A stretch of DNA of 64,000 bases from assembly GCA_963712565.1 (NCBI GenBank), contig CAVQIP010000027.1, positions 11,280 to 75,279 of the forward strand, written 5' to 3'. The position numbers and the translations under genes were made by a program. Under the pieces are notes generated by a model. The model had not been told where the DNA came from, did not search any database, and was given only the letters and a program-made list of their open reading frames with translations. Below are positions 9,116 to 17,995 of this stretch, in pieces; within the stretch, counting starts at the first letter, position 1, and every line of letters begins with the position of its first letter. Source of the stretch: VAZQ01 sp963712565. GTDB lineage: Bacteria > Pseudomonadota > Alphaproteobacteria > Rhizobiales > Xanthobacteraceae.

Positions 9116-10345
9116 CTAGGGTCCCTTTGCGGCAATTTCGGGCAGGAAATCGCGCGCTAACAATCTTGTATTATGGTCAACAGAAAGTGCTTCCTCGACG
9201 CTTTCAGGCTCCGCCGTCCAATTTCGGGACAAGGCCGCGTCCAGAGTGGCCTCGACCAGGGCCGATATTCCGGCAAAATTCAGCCGGCGGGCGAGAAATT
9301 CGGCGACTGCTACCTCATTGGCCGCGTTGAGCACGGTCGGCGCCGATCCGCCTGCCTCGAGCGCGCGCCGGGCGAGACCCAAGGCGGGGAACCGCGCAAG
9401 ATCGGGCTCCTCGAAGGTCAAGGTCGCCGCGCGCGCGAGATCGAGCCGCGGCGCCGGGCCCGCGATGCGCTCGGGCCAAGCGAGGCAATAGGCGATCGGG
9501 ATGCGCATATCCGGGCTTCCCAATTGCGCGATCAGCGAACCATCGCAGAATTCGACCAAGCTGTGCACGATCGATTGTGGATGGACCAGCACGTCAATTT
9601 GGTCGGGCGCAAGCGCGAACAGATGATACGCTTCGATCAGCTCCAGTCCCTTGTTCATGAGAGTTGCCGAATCGATCGTGACCTTTGCTCCCATCGACCA
9701 GTTGGGATGTTTGAGCGCCTGCTCGACCGTTGCAGTGCGAACTGCATCGGGACTGGCGGTCCGGAACGGCCCCCCGGATGCGGTCAGGATCACACGGCGT
9801 ACGTCCTCGCGCCGGCTCCCGCTCATGGCCTGGAACAGGGCATTGTGCTCGGAATCGACCGGCAGCACGGTCGCGCCGGCTGCCGCGGCACGACGCATGA
9901 ACAGACCGCCCGCACAGACCAGGGTTTCCTTGTTGGCGAGCGCGACGATCGCTCCGCGCTCGGCGGCGGCAAGCGTCGGCTTGAGCCCGGCTGCGCCGGT
10001 GATTGCTCCGATCACCCATTCCGCCGGCCGCTGGGCCGCCTCGATCAAACCGCTTTCGCCGGCACCAACCTCAATGCCGGTTCCGGAGAGCGCACTTTTG
10101 AGCTCGCGATAGGCGTCCGGATCCCCGACGGCGGCGAACCGTGCACCAAGGTCGCGAGCCAGCGCGGCGAGTGTCTCCGCGCTCTTGTTTGCGCTCACCG
10201 CCTCGACCCGAAAACGTTTGCGCTCGCGCTTGAGCAGATCGACGGTACTTGCGCCGATCGACCCAGTGGCGCCAAGCAGCGTCACCGTGCGTTCCGCAGT
10301 CGCGGATTGGCTCAATGCGGCACGCGCCGTGTCGGACTTCATCAA
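9116..10345 (-). CDS. dxr: 1-deoxy-D-xylulose 5-phosphate reductoisomerase
   Basis: A 409-aa enzyme of the MEP pathway, converting DXP to 2-C-methyl-D-erythritol 4-phosphate with NADPH. Visible features in order are the nucleotide-binding GATGSIG (25-31), the NKETLV loop, DSEHNALF with metal-binding acidic residues, LTASGGPF, and the HPNWSMG flexible loop covering the active site. It provides isoprenoid precursors, fitting its place beside uppS and cdsA. Only 1 base separates its start from the cdsA stop codon. Confidence 0.97.
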   Translation of the reverse strand: MMKSDTARAALSQSATAERTVTLLGATGSIGASTVDLLKRERKRFRVEAVSANKSAETLAALARDLGARFAAVGDPDAYRELKSALSGTGIEVGAGESGLIEAAQRPAEWVIGAITGAAGLKPTLAAAERGAIVALANKETLVCAGGLFMRRAAAAGATVLPVDSEHNALFQAMSGSRREDVRRVILTASGGPFRTASPDAVRTATVEQALKHPNWSMGAKVTIDSATLMNKGLELIEAYHLFALAPDQIDVLVHPQSIVHSLVEFCDGSLIAQLGSPDMRIPIAYCLAWPERIAGPAPRLDLARAATLTFEEPDLARFPALGLARRALEAGGSAPTVLNAANEVAVAEFLARRLNFAGISALVEATLDAALSRNWTAEPESVEEALSVDHNTRLLARDFLPEIAAKGP

Positions 10346-10346
10346 C

Positions 10347-11201
10347 TCACCACACCAACAGACCGCGACCCGGCGCCTCGAAGCCGCCGCGCGCTAATCC
10401 GATCAAGGCGGCGACAACGCTGGCGGCGATGAAACCGTCGAGGCGGTCCATGAGCCCACCATGGCCGGGAATGGCATGACTTGAATCCTTCGCGCCGAAC
10501 CTGCGCTTGACGAAGGATTCGAACAGGTCTCCGCCCTGCGCTGCAATCGATACGGCGATCGCGAGCATTCCGATCGCGGGCAATTGCGGAAGCTCCGCCA
10601 CCTCGGCCACGGCGATCGCCATAAGGGCGGCGGCGACCGTGCCGCCGAGGGCGCCCGACCAGGTCTTTTTCGGACTCACTCGCGGCACTAGCTTGGGGCC
10701 GCCAGCCGCGCGCCCCACGAAATAAGCGACAATGTCGGTCGTCCACACGATCGCGAACAAAAACATCACAGCTAGGAACCCGTACGCGCGATCGGAGCGC
10801 AGCAGGATCGGCGCCGCCCCGAGCGCGCCGGCATAGAGGATGCCGCCTGCAACCCATGTCCGCCGGCCTCGCGGGGCCAGCGCCGCCGCGCCCAGCATGC
10901 TCATTGCGACCACGACGATCGCCGCCAAAACGCCTCCATTGGCTATGAGCACGAGCGCAAGCACGAGCGAAGCGGCGCCTGTCATCAGCACCGCCGACCA
11001 GGGACCGGCCTGGGCGACCAGCGAGTCCCATTCCCAGAGCACACCGATCGCGGCAACGCCCCAAAATGCGGCGAACGGCCAACCGCCGATATAGGCCGTT
11101 CCGAGCGCGACCGGCACGAGCACCAGCGCCGACGCTATGCGTAGAGCAAGTTCGCTGCCGCCAAGCCCGAAGGCGCGCGAGGAATGGTCGGCGCCCGCCA
11201 C
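10347..11201 (-). CDS. cdsA: Phosphatidate cytidylyltransferase CdsA
   Basis: A 284-aa polytopic inner-membrane enzyme making CDP-diacylglycerol from phosphatidic acid and CTP. About eight hydrophobic segments are visible. The family signature lies near the C-terminus: SPKKTWSGALGG followed by HAIPGHGGLMDRLDGF, with the metal-binding Asp residues. A second frame on the same strand spans nearly the same bases but is Arg-rich and lacks motifs. The start at 11201 leaves 3 bases after the uppS stop. Confidence 0.95.
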   Translation of the reverse strand: MAGADHSSRAFGLGGSELALRIASALVLVPVALGTAYIGGWPFAAFWGVAAIGVLWEWDSLVAQAGPWSAVLMTGAASLVLALVLIANGGVLAAIVVVAMSMLGAAALAPRGRRTWVAGGILYAGALGAAPILLRSDRAYGFLAVMFLFAIVWTTDIVAYFVGRAAGGPKLVPRVSPKKTWSGALGGTVAAALMAIAVAEVAELPQLPAIGMLAIAVSIAAQGGDLFESFVKRRFGAKDSSHAIPGHGGLMDRLDGFIAASVVAALIGLARGGFEAPGRGLLVW

Positions 11202-11204
11202 CGA

Positions 11205-11963
11205 TCACGACCCGGTGCGCGCGACCAGGCCACCGAAGCGACGCTCACGGCGGCGATATTCGGTGATCGCGCTTTCGAGTGCCGCGCGGTCGAAGTCCGG
11301 CCAATAGGTCGGCACGAATACGAGTTCGCTATAGGCCGCTTGCCACAGCAGGAAATTGGACAAACGCTGCTCACCGCTGGTGCGGATGATGAGATCGGGA
11401 TCGGGTAGATCGGGGGCGTCGAGGTGGCTTGCGAGCTTGTCGGCCGTGATGGCGTCGAGAGCCAACTCGCCGGCCGCCACGGCAGCCGCCACGCGGCGCG
11501 CCGCACGCGCGATTTCCTGGCGCGCGCCGTAATTGAAAGCGACGACCAAGATGAGTTTCTCGTTGTCCCGGGTCAGCTCTTCGGCTTCGTCGAGCAGTCG
11601 CCGGATATCAACGTCGAGGCTTTCCCTTTCGCCGATCACGCGCACGCGCACGCCGCGGCGGTGGAGGTCCGCGAGATCGTGACGAATGAAGCGGCGCAGC
11701 AGCGCCATCAGTTCACGGATTTCCGCCGGCGGCCGTGACCAGTTCTCGGCACTAAACGAGAAAATGGTCAGAAAGCCGATCCCGAGGTCCCCGGCCGCAC
11801 GGACCGTACGCCGAAGCGCCTCGACGCCGCGGCGGTGCCCCTCCCCGCGCGGCAGCCCACGCGCCGCCGCCCAGCGTCCGTTGCCATCCATGATGATGGC
11901 AACGTGCCGCGGCACGGCGAAATCGCCGTCCTCGGCAGTGTGCAGCGGCTCGGTCTTAGACAT
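11205..11963 (-). CDS. uppS: Di-trans,poly-cis-undecaprenyl diphosphate synthase UppS
   Basis: A 252-aa cis-prenyltransferase that makes the C55 lipid carrier for peptidoglycan and O-antigen. The signature HVAIIMDGNGRWA places the catalytic Asp at residue 26, as in E. coli. FSFSAENWSRP and the C-terminal DLIIRTSGEQRLSNFLLWQ motif are also present. It lies between frr and cdsA in the conserved order. Confidence 0.97.
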   Translation of the reverse strand: MSKTEPLHTAEDGDFAVPRHVAIIMDGNGRWAAARGLPRGEGHRRGVEALRRTVRAAGDLGIGFLTIFSFSAENWSRPPAEIRELMALLRRFIRHDLADLHRRGVRVRVIGERESLDVDIRRLLDEAEELTRDNEKLILVVAFNYGARQEIARAARRVAAAVAAGELALDAITADKLASHLDAPDLPDPDLIIRTSGEQRLSNFLLWQAAYSELVFVPTYWPDFDRAALESAITEYRRRERRFGGLVARTGS

Positions 11964-11975
11964 ACGACTCCAGCC

Positions 11976-12539
11976 TCACACTGTGAGGATTTCCTTTTCC
12001 TTTGTCGCCAGCATCTTGTCGACTTCGGCGATCGCTTCATCGGTCGCCTTCTGCACCTGCTCGGAGGATCGCTTGCCGTCGTCTTCGCTGATCTTGTGAT
12101 CCTTTTCGAGCTTCTTGAGCACGTCAAGGCCGTCGCGCCGAACGTGCCGCACGGCGACGCGCGCCGCCTCGGCATATTTGTGGGCGACCTTGACCAAATC
12201 CCTGCGGCGCTCCTCGTTGAGCTCGGGGATGCGCAGCCGCAGCAGCTGTCCTTCCGTTGACGGAGTAAGGCCTAGATTGGAGGCGGCAATCGCCTTTTCT
12301 ACGGCATGGACCATCGATCTGTCCCACACCTGGACCGAAAGGAGGCGCGGCTCGGGGACGCTGACGGTGGCGACTTGGTTGAGCGGCATGTGCGTGCCGT
12401 AGGCTTCCACCTGCACCGGCTCGAGCAGGCTCGCCGACGCGCGACCGGTCCGCAGCCCGCCCAACTCCTGCTTCAACAACTGGATCGCGCCCTGCATACG
12501 GCGCCTGAGCTCGTTGATGTCATGCGTCGGGTTTGCCAT
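11976..12539 (-). CDS. frr: Ribosome recycling factor
   Basis: A 187-aa protein that, with EF-G, splits post-termination ribosomes. The family pattern is clear: an N-terminal helix with ELGGLRTGRASASLLEPV, a small beta domain (YGTHMPLNQVATVSVPEPRLLSV), and the C-terminal helices with PELNEERRRDLVKVAHKYAE and RRDGLDVLKKLEKD. Length is normal. It lies downstream of pyrH and upstream of uppS. Confidence 0.97.
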   Translation of the reverse strand: MANPTHDINELRRRMQGAIQLLKQELGGLRTGRASASLLEPVQVEAYGTHMPLNQVATVSVPEPRLLSVQVWDRSMVHAVEKAIAASNLGLTPSTEGQLLRLRIPELNEERRRDLVKVAHKYAEAARVAVRHVRRDGLDVLKKLEKDHKISEDDGKRSSEQVQKATDEAIAEVDKMLATKEKEILTV

Positions 12540-12608
12540 GGCGACCCCTCGAATATGTTGGTCGATCCTGCGGCGCGCTGCCTTTCGCGTCGCGTGGGGC
12601 GACTCGCC

Positions 12609-13325
12609 TCAATTGCCGACGACGGTGGAGCGCCCTTTTCCGCGCAGCACCGCCGCGATCGCTCCCTTTTCGCGGATCGAGAACACAATGATAGGCATAC
12701 GGTTTTCCCGGGCAAGCGCGAAGGCGGTGGTATCCATCACTTTCAGGTCGCGCTCGATCGCTTGCTGATGGGTCAGACGATGGTAACGCTTCGCGCCTTC
12801 GTCTTTCTTCGGGTCGGCGCTATAGACGCCGTCCACATCAGTCGCCTTGAGTACAGCCTCGGCGCCGATTTCGGCCGCCCGCAACACGGCGGTGGTATCG
12901 GTGGTGAAAAACGGATTGCCGGTGCCGGCCGCGAGCAGCACCATATGCCCGCGCTCGAGATGCCGCATCGCCCGCCGCCGCTCGTAGGTCTCGCAAACTT
13001 CGGGCATGGCCAGCGCCGACATGGTACGGGCGGGGAGCCCGGTCTTTTCGATCGCGCTCTCGAGGGCGAGCGCATTCATGACGGTCGCAAGGATGCCCAT
13101 CATGTCGCCGGTCGCGCGCGGAATGCCGGTTTCCGACACCTTCACTCCACGAAAGATGTTGCCGCCGCCGACCACGACGGCGACTGCCACGCCGAGCCGC
13201 TGCGAGGCTGCGAGATCGGCTGCGATCCGTGCAAGCGTAGCCTGATGGATGCCGAAGCGGTCCGGGCCCATGAGAGCTTCGCCGGAGACCTTTACCACGA
13301 CGCGCCGGTAGACAGGTTTGGTCAT
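12609..13325 (-). CDS. pyrH: UMP kinase PyrH
   Basis: A 238-aa amino-acid-kinase-fold enzyme that phosphorylates UMP to UDP. KVSGEALMG at 12-20 gives the ATP-binding lysine. VVGGGNIFRG, a central GTGNPFFTTDTTA segment and DGVYSADPKKD follow in the usual order. The frame is open for another 57 codons upstream, but ATG 13325 was chosen. MTKPVYRRVVVKVSG is the family start, and GGAGTT lies 4 bases upstream. Confidence 0.97.
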   Translation of the reverse strand: MTKPVYRRVVVKVSGEALMGPDRFGIHQATLARIAADLAASQRLGVAVAVVVGGGNIFRGVKVSETGIPRATGDMMGILATVMNALALESAIEKTGLPARTMSALAMPEVCETYERRRAMRHLERGHMVLLAAGTGNPFFTTDTTAVLRAAEIGAEAVLKATDVDGVYSADPKKDEGAKRYHRLTHQQAIERDLKVMDTTAFALARENRMPIIVFSIREKGAIAAVLRGKGRSTVVGN

Positions 13326-13401
13326 GGCAACTCCTGCCGATTCACCGCCGGCGCGAGCCCTCGACCCGGCCATTGCGCGGCGCATTGCGCTCGGACGAGG
13401 C

Positions 13402-14325
13402 TCAGTTGGATTTGACCAAGGCTGCGACCTCGCCGCCAAAATCGCTATCCGGCCGGTCGATGCCTTCTCCGAGCGCATAGCGCACAAATCCGACAACCTT
13501 GATCGGGCCGCCGACCTTGCCTTCGGATTCCTTGATGGCCTGGGAAACGCTCTTGTCCGGCTCGTGGATGAAGGCCTGATCGAGCAGGCACACTTCCTTG
13601 TGGAAGGTCTTGAGCCCTGATTCGACGATCTTGTCGATCACATTCGCAGGTTTCCCCTGCGCTTTGTACCTATCGGCGAGCACCTCCTTCTCGCGCCGGA
13701 CAACATCCGGGTCGAGGCCGGAGGAATCGACGGCCTGCGGATTGGAGGCGGCAATATGCATGGCGACCATACGGCCAAAACGCTTGAGTTCGTCGGTCTT
13801 GCCGGACGACTCCAGCGCCACGATGACACCGATCTTGCCGAGACCTTCGTCAACGGAATTGTGCACATAGCTGCCGATGATTCCTTCGCCGACCGACAGG
13901 GCCGACGCCCGTCGCAGCGACATGTTCTCGCCGACCTTGGCGATCGTATCGGCAATGGCGTCCGCGATGGTGAGATGACCCACCTTCGCGGCCTTGATCT
14001 TCTCGACATCGGGCCCGACCGCGAGGGCGACATTCGCGATCATTTTCACGAGGCCCTGGAACAGATCATTGCGCGCGACGAAATCCGTCTCGGAATTGAC
14101 CTCGACCAAGACCCCATTCGAGCCCTCCACCGCGAGACCGATGAGACCTTCGGCGGCAATGCGGCCGGCCTTCTTGGCGGCCTTGGCGAGCCCTTTCTTG
14201 CGCAACAGATCGACGGCTTGCTCCATGTCCCCGCCGGTCTCCTGGAGCGCCGCCTTGCAGTCCATCATCCCTACGCCGGTGCGTTCGCGCAGCTCCTTCA
14301 CCATTTGCGCGGTGACGTTGGCCAT
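13402..14325 (-). CDS. tsf: Elongation factor Ts
   Basis: A 307-aa guanine nucleotide exchange factor for EF-Tu. The N-terminal UBA-like domain reads VKELRERTGVGMMDCKAAL (9-27), and the core contains VEVNSETDFVARNDLF, which contacts EF-Tu. A dimerisation region and C-terminal helices follow. It is transcribed after rpsB with a 205-base gap that holds no recognisable gene. Confidence 0.97.
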   Translation of the reverse strand: MANVTAQMVKELRERTGVGMMDCKAALQETGGDMEQAVDLLRKKGLAKAAKKAGRIAAEGLIGLAVEGSNGVLVEVNSETDFVARNDLFQGLVKMIANVALAVGPDVEKIKAAKVGHLTIADAIADTIAKVGENMSLRRASALSVGEGIIGSYVHNSVDEGLGKIGVIVALESSGKTDELKRFGRMVAMHIAASNPQAVDSSGLDPDVVRREKEVLADRYKAQGKPANVIDKIVESGLKTFHKEVCLLDQAFIHEPDKSVSQAIKESEGKVGGPIKVVGFVRYALGEGIDRPDSDFGGEVAALVKSN

Positions 14326-14530
14326 GAGTGTGATCCTCTCTCTTCGTCCTGACCGGGCTTGTCACCACAAGTCGGCTTATCAAGCTTGTGCACTCGAACG
14401 CGAAACCTGGGCAGCCGTGGCTCCCGTGCACCCGACGGCATTAGTTGAGCGTGACGAAGACGTGGATGGGGCGCGCCACGGGCAAGTATACAGCACGCAA
14501 GCTTGACTGCGTCTTGGCACGGGAGCGCCG

Positions 14531-15523
14531 CTACTCTGCGGTCAATTCCTTCGACTGCGCGATCCAACCTTCCACACGGGCTGGCAATCCGACCTCCTCC
14601 CCGATCGTGCGGGCGGCATCGGGTCCAAGCCCGGCGATCTGCCAGTAGTGGAAGATGCCGAGATCGTTGAGCTTCTTCTCGATCGCCGGTGAAACGTGGT
14701 GCAGCTTCTTGAGATCGTCGGCAACACCACGCGGACCGGAAAGCACTTCGTAGCCCGGCCCGTCGGCGGGCGCCGGCAACGGTTCCGCGATCGGTTCGGC
14801 CGCGGCTCCGGTATCGACGCCGAGCTCACCCTGGGCCCGCGAGATCCCGTCGATCGCGGCTTTCGCCACGAGGTCGCAATAGAGCGTGATGGCGCGGCTG
14901 GCGTCATCATTGCCGGGAACGACGTAGGTGATGCCATCTGGATCGCAATTGGTATCGACGACGGCGGCAACCGGCAGACCGAGGCGCCGCGCCTCCTTGA
15001 TGGCAATGTCCTCCTTGTTGGTATCGATCACGAACAGGAGGTCGGGCAGGCCGCCCATGTCCTTGATGCCGCCGAGCGCGCGGTCGAGCTTGTCACGCTC
15101 GCGCTGGAGCGTGAGGCGCTCCTTCTTGGTGTAACCCTGAGACTCGCCCGAGGAGAGCATCTCTTCGAGCTTGCGCAGCCGCGAGATCGACTGCGAGATC
15201 GTCTTCCAATTGGTGAGAGTGCCGCCGAGCCAGCGGGAATTGACATAGTACTGCGCCGACTTCTTGGCTGCCTCGGCGATGGCGTCCTGCGCTTGGCGCT
15301 TGGTGCCGACGAACAGGATACGCCCGCCATTCGCTACGGTGTCGCTCACCGCCTGCAGCGCGCGGTGCATCATCGGAACGGATTGGGCGAGATCGATGAT
15401 GTGAATGTTGTTGCGGGCGCCGAAGATGTATTCCGACATCTTCGGATTCCAGCGATGGGCCTGATGGCCGAAATGGACGCCAGCCTCCAAGAGCTGGCGC
15501 ATGGAGAAGTCCGGAAGCGCCAT
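14531..15523 (-). CDS. rpsB: 30S ribosomal protein S2
   Basis: A 330-aa S2 protein. The core (MALPDFSMRQLLEAGVHFGH through DGITYVVPGNDDASRAI) matches the family. About 85 further residues at the C-terminus, ending in a helix-hairpin-helix-like segment (DLGIFHYWQIAGLGPDAAR), form the extension seen in many Hyphomicrobiales. ATG 15523 was chosen over an upstream in-frame start because of the conserved N-terminus and a GGAGAA 6-11 bases upstream. It is the first gene of the rpsB-tsf-pyrH-frr run, with a promoter just upstream. Confidence 0.97.
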   Translation of the reverse strand: MALPDFSMRQLLEAGVHFGHQAHRWNPKMSEYIFGARNNIHIIDLAQSVPMMHRALQAVSDTVANGGRILFVGTKRQAQDAIAEAAKKSAQYYVNSRWLGGTLTNWKTISQSISRLRKLEEMLSSGESQGYTKKERLTLQRERDKLDRALGGIKDMGGLPDLLFVIDTNKEDIAIKEARRLGLPVAAVVDTNCDPDGITYVVPGNDDASRAITLYCDLVAKAAIDGISRAQGELGVDTGAAAEPIAEPLPAPADGPGYEVLSGPRGVADDLKKLHHVSPAIEKKLNDLGIFHYWQIAGLGPDAARTIGEEVGLPARVEGWIAQSKELTAE

Positions 15524-15635
15524 ATTGTGTTCTCCGGTTGAGCCGCCGCGGACCCGTGAGCTGGACTTCCCCTTGCGGTCGGAGCCAGCCACCGGACGGC
15601 TGTCGAAGCCAAGGTCCGCGTGTGAGATGACCGGG

Positions 15636-15664
15636 CTTATATAGGCAGGAATTGGCCGATGCAA
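15636..15664 (-). promoter_or_regulatory. Sigma70-type promoter for rpsB
   Basis: On the minus strand TTGCAT (15659-15664) and TATAAG (15636-15641) are separated by exactly 17 bases. They lie in the gap between the upstream TctC-type gene and rpsB. This predicts a leader of roughly 100 bases before the rpsB start. Both boxes are near consensus and nothing competes in the gap. Confidence 0.55.
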
Positions 15665-15690
15665 GGACCGCCCCGGGCATCGCTTCGCCG

Positions 15691-16659
15691 TCAATCCAGC
15701 TTGATATTCAACCGCTTGATGATGGGGGCCCACGCCTCGCCGGTTTTGCGCATGATCGCCGCTGCCTGCTGGGGGCTGCTCGCGGCCGGATCGAAACCGA
15801 TATCGGCAAAACGCTGCTTCAGCGCCGGATCGCGGACGATTTTATCGAGCTCGGCGTTGAGCAGCGAGACCAGGTCTTTGGGCGTTGCTGCCGGCGCGTA
15901 CAGCATGAAATGAACGCCGGCGTCGAGGCCGGGCAGCCCCTGCTCGGCCGTGGTCGCGACGTCGGGGACCAGCGCCGAGCGGCTTTCCGCAATGACGGCT
16001 AGCGGCTTGAGCTGCCCCCCTTTCACGAATTGGATCACGGAACCCGCGGCGAAACTGCCAAAATCGACGCGCGCGGCGATCAGATCGGTCGCGGCTTGCG
16101 CGCCGCCCTTGTAAACCACGTGCACGAAGTTGGCGCCGGCGCGCTGCGCCATCTCCTCGACCGCCAAATGCTGCAGCAGCCCATAGCCCGCGGTGCTGAA
16201 GCTCAATCCTGCCGGGCGCTGTTTGCTCAGATGCACGAGGCCGGCGAGATCGTCGGCGGGAACCGATTTGGCTGCGACCAGCAGGGTCGGGGTCACACCG
16301 ATGCCCCCGAGCGGAACGAGGTCCTTGAGCGGATCATACGCAAGCTTGGTGAAGCTCGACGGAAACGTCGCGATGACGGCGGCATTGACCAGCAGAGTGC
16401 AGCCGTCGGGCTTGGCATTGGCGACCGCGGCGGTGCCGATATTGCCGGTAGCGCCCGGACGATTTTCGACGACGAAGCTCTTTTTCATCAGTGTTTCGAG
16501 GCGATCGGCCACCAGTCGGCCCGCGACGTCAGCCGCGCCCCCCGCTGGATAGGGCACGACCACCGTGACACGCGCACAATCATAGTCAGCGGCGGTTGGG
16601 CGCGTTGCGTCCGATCCCACCACGGTCAACAGCGCAAACAATCCCACGACCAATCGCAT
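15691..16659 (-). CDS. Tripartite tricarboxylate transporter substrate-binding protein (Bug/TctC family)
   Basis: A 322-aa periplasmic binding protein with an N-terminal signal peptide of about 24 residues. Family features include VTVVVPYPAGGAADVAGRL, FVVENRPGATGNIGTAAVA, and VPLGGIGVTPTLLV. The C-terminal half has the HFMLYAPAATPKDLV region. Bug proteins bind carboxylates or amides and normally feed a TctA/TctB membrane pair. No such genes lie nearby, so this is an orphan binder whose ligand cannot be predicted. It is on the same strand as rpsB but is separated from it by the rpsB promoter. Confidence 0.9.
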   Translation of the reverse strand: MRLVVGLFALLTVVGSDATRPTAADYDCARVTVVVPYPAGGAADVAGRLVADRLETLMKKSFVVENRPGATGNIGTAAVANAKPDGCTLLVNAAVIATFPSSFTKLAYDPLKDLVPLGGIGVTPTLLVAAKSVPADDLAGLVHLSKQRPAGLSFSTAGYGLLQHLAVEEMAQRAGANFVHVVYKGGAQAATDLIAARVDFGSFAAGSVIQFVKGGQLKPLAVIAESRSALVPDVATTAEQGLPGLDAGVHFMLYAPAATPKDLVSLLNAELDKIVRDPALKQRFADIGFDPAASSPQQAAAIMRKTGEAWAPIIKRLNIKLD

Positions 16660-16835
16660 GGCATCCTCCCGTAATTCGGACCGGCAACGCAGGATGACGT
16701 TGCTTCTCGCATCCTGACTTCGGCGCTTCCGCTTTCCCTGCGGATGCTATGGAGTCTTTGCGCCAGCGGGCCAAATAGTGGCTCGAGGCGCTGCGTCGCT
16801 CGGCACCCGGCTGCTTTGCCGGAACGCCTGCGGGA

Positions 16836-17933
16836 CTAGTTCTGCAAGTCGACGCGGCGGAATTTTTGCACCCGCTGGCCGGTATTGACCTCCGAGGTAA
16901 AAATATTGCCCTGACGGTCGACGGCAATGTTGTGAAGCGCCGTGAACTGGCCGGCCTGTCGTCCGGGTCTACCAAAACGGCCGACGGTCTGTTTCGATGC
17001 GCGGTCGACGATGCGAATCTCGCCGTTCATGCCATCGATCATGTAAATCCATTGCTGGTCGCGGTCGGGCGAGAAAACCAGATCGTAGACCGAGCCAGTG
17101 CCCCGCGTCGCCTTCTCGTATACGTGTTCGCTGACGAAGCTGCCGTCCTTACGGAAAATTTGCAGGCGGTCGTTAGTGCGGTCGCAAACGTAGACAAGAC
17201 CGTCCTTGTCGATTCGGATGCAGTGCACCGGGTTGCCGAACTGCTGCGAGGGCGGCTTTTCCGGATCGTAGCGGGACGTCTTCTCGTCGCTCGGCGCTTT
17301 GCCGTAGGCGCCCCAGTGGCGCTTGTAGGCGCCGGTCTCGGAATCGAACACGACCACGCGGCGGTTGCCGTAACCATCCGCAGCGAAGACCTCCTTCGCC
17401 CCGACATCGACCGCGACGTCGGCCGGCGACCCGAGACGCACAGTCGAATTGCTGTCGTTGCCCTCGCCGCGCTTGCCGATCTGCAACACGAATTTGCCGT
17501 CCATGGTGAATTTGAGGAGCTGTCCGTCCTGCTTGCCGTTGCCGGCGAGCCAGACGAGGTCGTTGTCGTCGACGAAGATGCCGTGCTCGCTCGCAGGCCA
17601 TTGATACCCTGCTCCAGGACCGCCCCAATGGCGAACCAGGTTGCCGGACTGGTCGAATACCAGCACCGGCGGGGCGGCGACGCAGCACTTAGCTTCGGGC
17701 GGAGTCTGCTCGGCGGCCCGCTCGCGCGGCGTCAGCGAACCCGGCCGGTGTACCAGCCAGATGCGATCATATTTGTCAGCGGCGATCCCCGACACTTGGC
17801 CCAGAATCCAGTTGTTGGGCAGCGGCTTGGGCCAGAACGGATCGACCTGAAACTGCGGCGTGACAGTGTCGGCGGCGACCGGACCGACGACCAGCGCCAG
17901 CGTCGCGCCGAGCCACGCGATCATGCTTTTCAT
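16836..17933 (-). CDS. Secreted NHL-repeat beta-propeller protein
   Basis: A 365-aa protein with a signal peptide ending around AA21-D (VVGPVAAD), then about six NHL-type blades with motifs such as EHGIFVDDNDLVWLAG, SPADVAVDVGAKEVFAAD and HNIAVDRQGNIFTSEV. Bacterial relatives are often labelled peptidyl-alpha-hydroxyglycine alpha-amidating-lyase-like, but this is a fold-level match. The substrate is unknown. It lies between dnaE and the orphan TctC-type gene with no obvious operon partner. A Cys pair (KCCVAAPP, about residue 82) is the only cysteine cluster seen. Confidence 0.8.
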   Translation of the reverse strand: MKSMIAWLGATLALVVGPVAADTVTPQFQVDPFWPKPLPNNWILGQVSGIAADKYDRIWLVHRPGSLTPRERAAEQTPPEAKCCVAAPPVLVFDQSGNLVRHWGGPGAGYQWPASEHGIFVDDNDLVWLAGNGKQDGQLLKFTMDGKFVLQIGKRGEGNDSNSTVRLGSPADVAVDVGAKEVFAADGYGNRRVVVFDSETGAYKRHWGAYGKAPSDEKTSRYDPEKPPSQQFGNPVHCIRIDKDGLVYVCDRTNDRLQIFRKDGSFVSEHVYEKATRGTGSVYDLVFSPDRDQQWIYMIDGMNGEIRIVDRASKQTVGRFGRPGRQAGQFTALHNIAVDRQGNIFTSEVNTGQRVQKFRRVDLQN

Positions 17934-17995
17934 ATTGCCTCGCGGATGGGTCGCTGCTTCAAGCGTCTCGGAAGCTTAGCGCGACTGCGGCCGGA

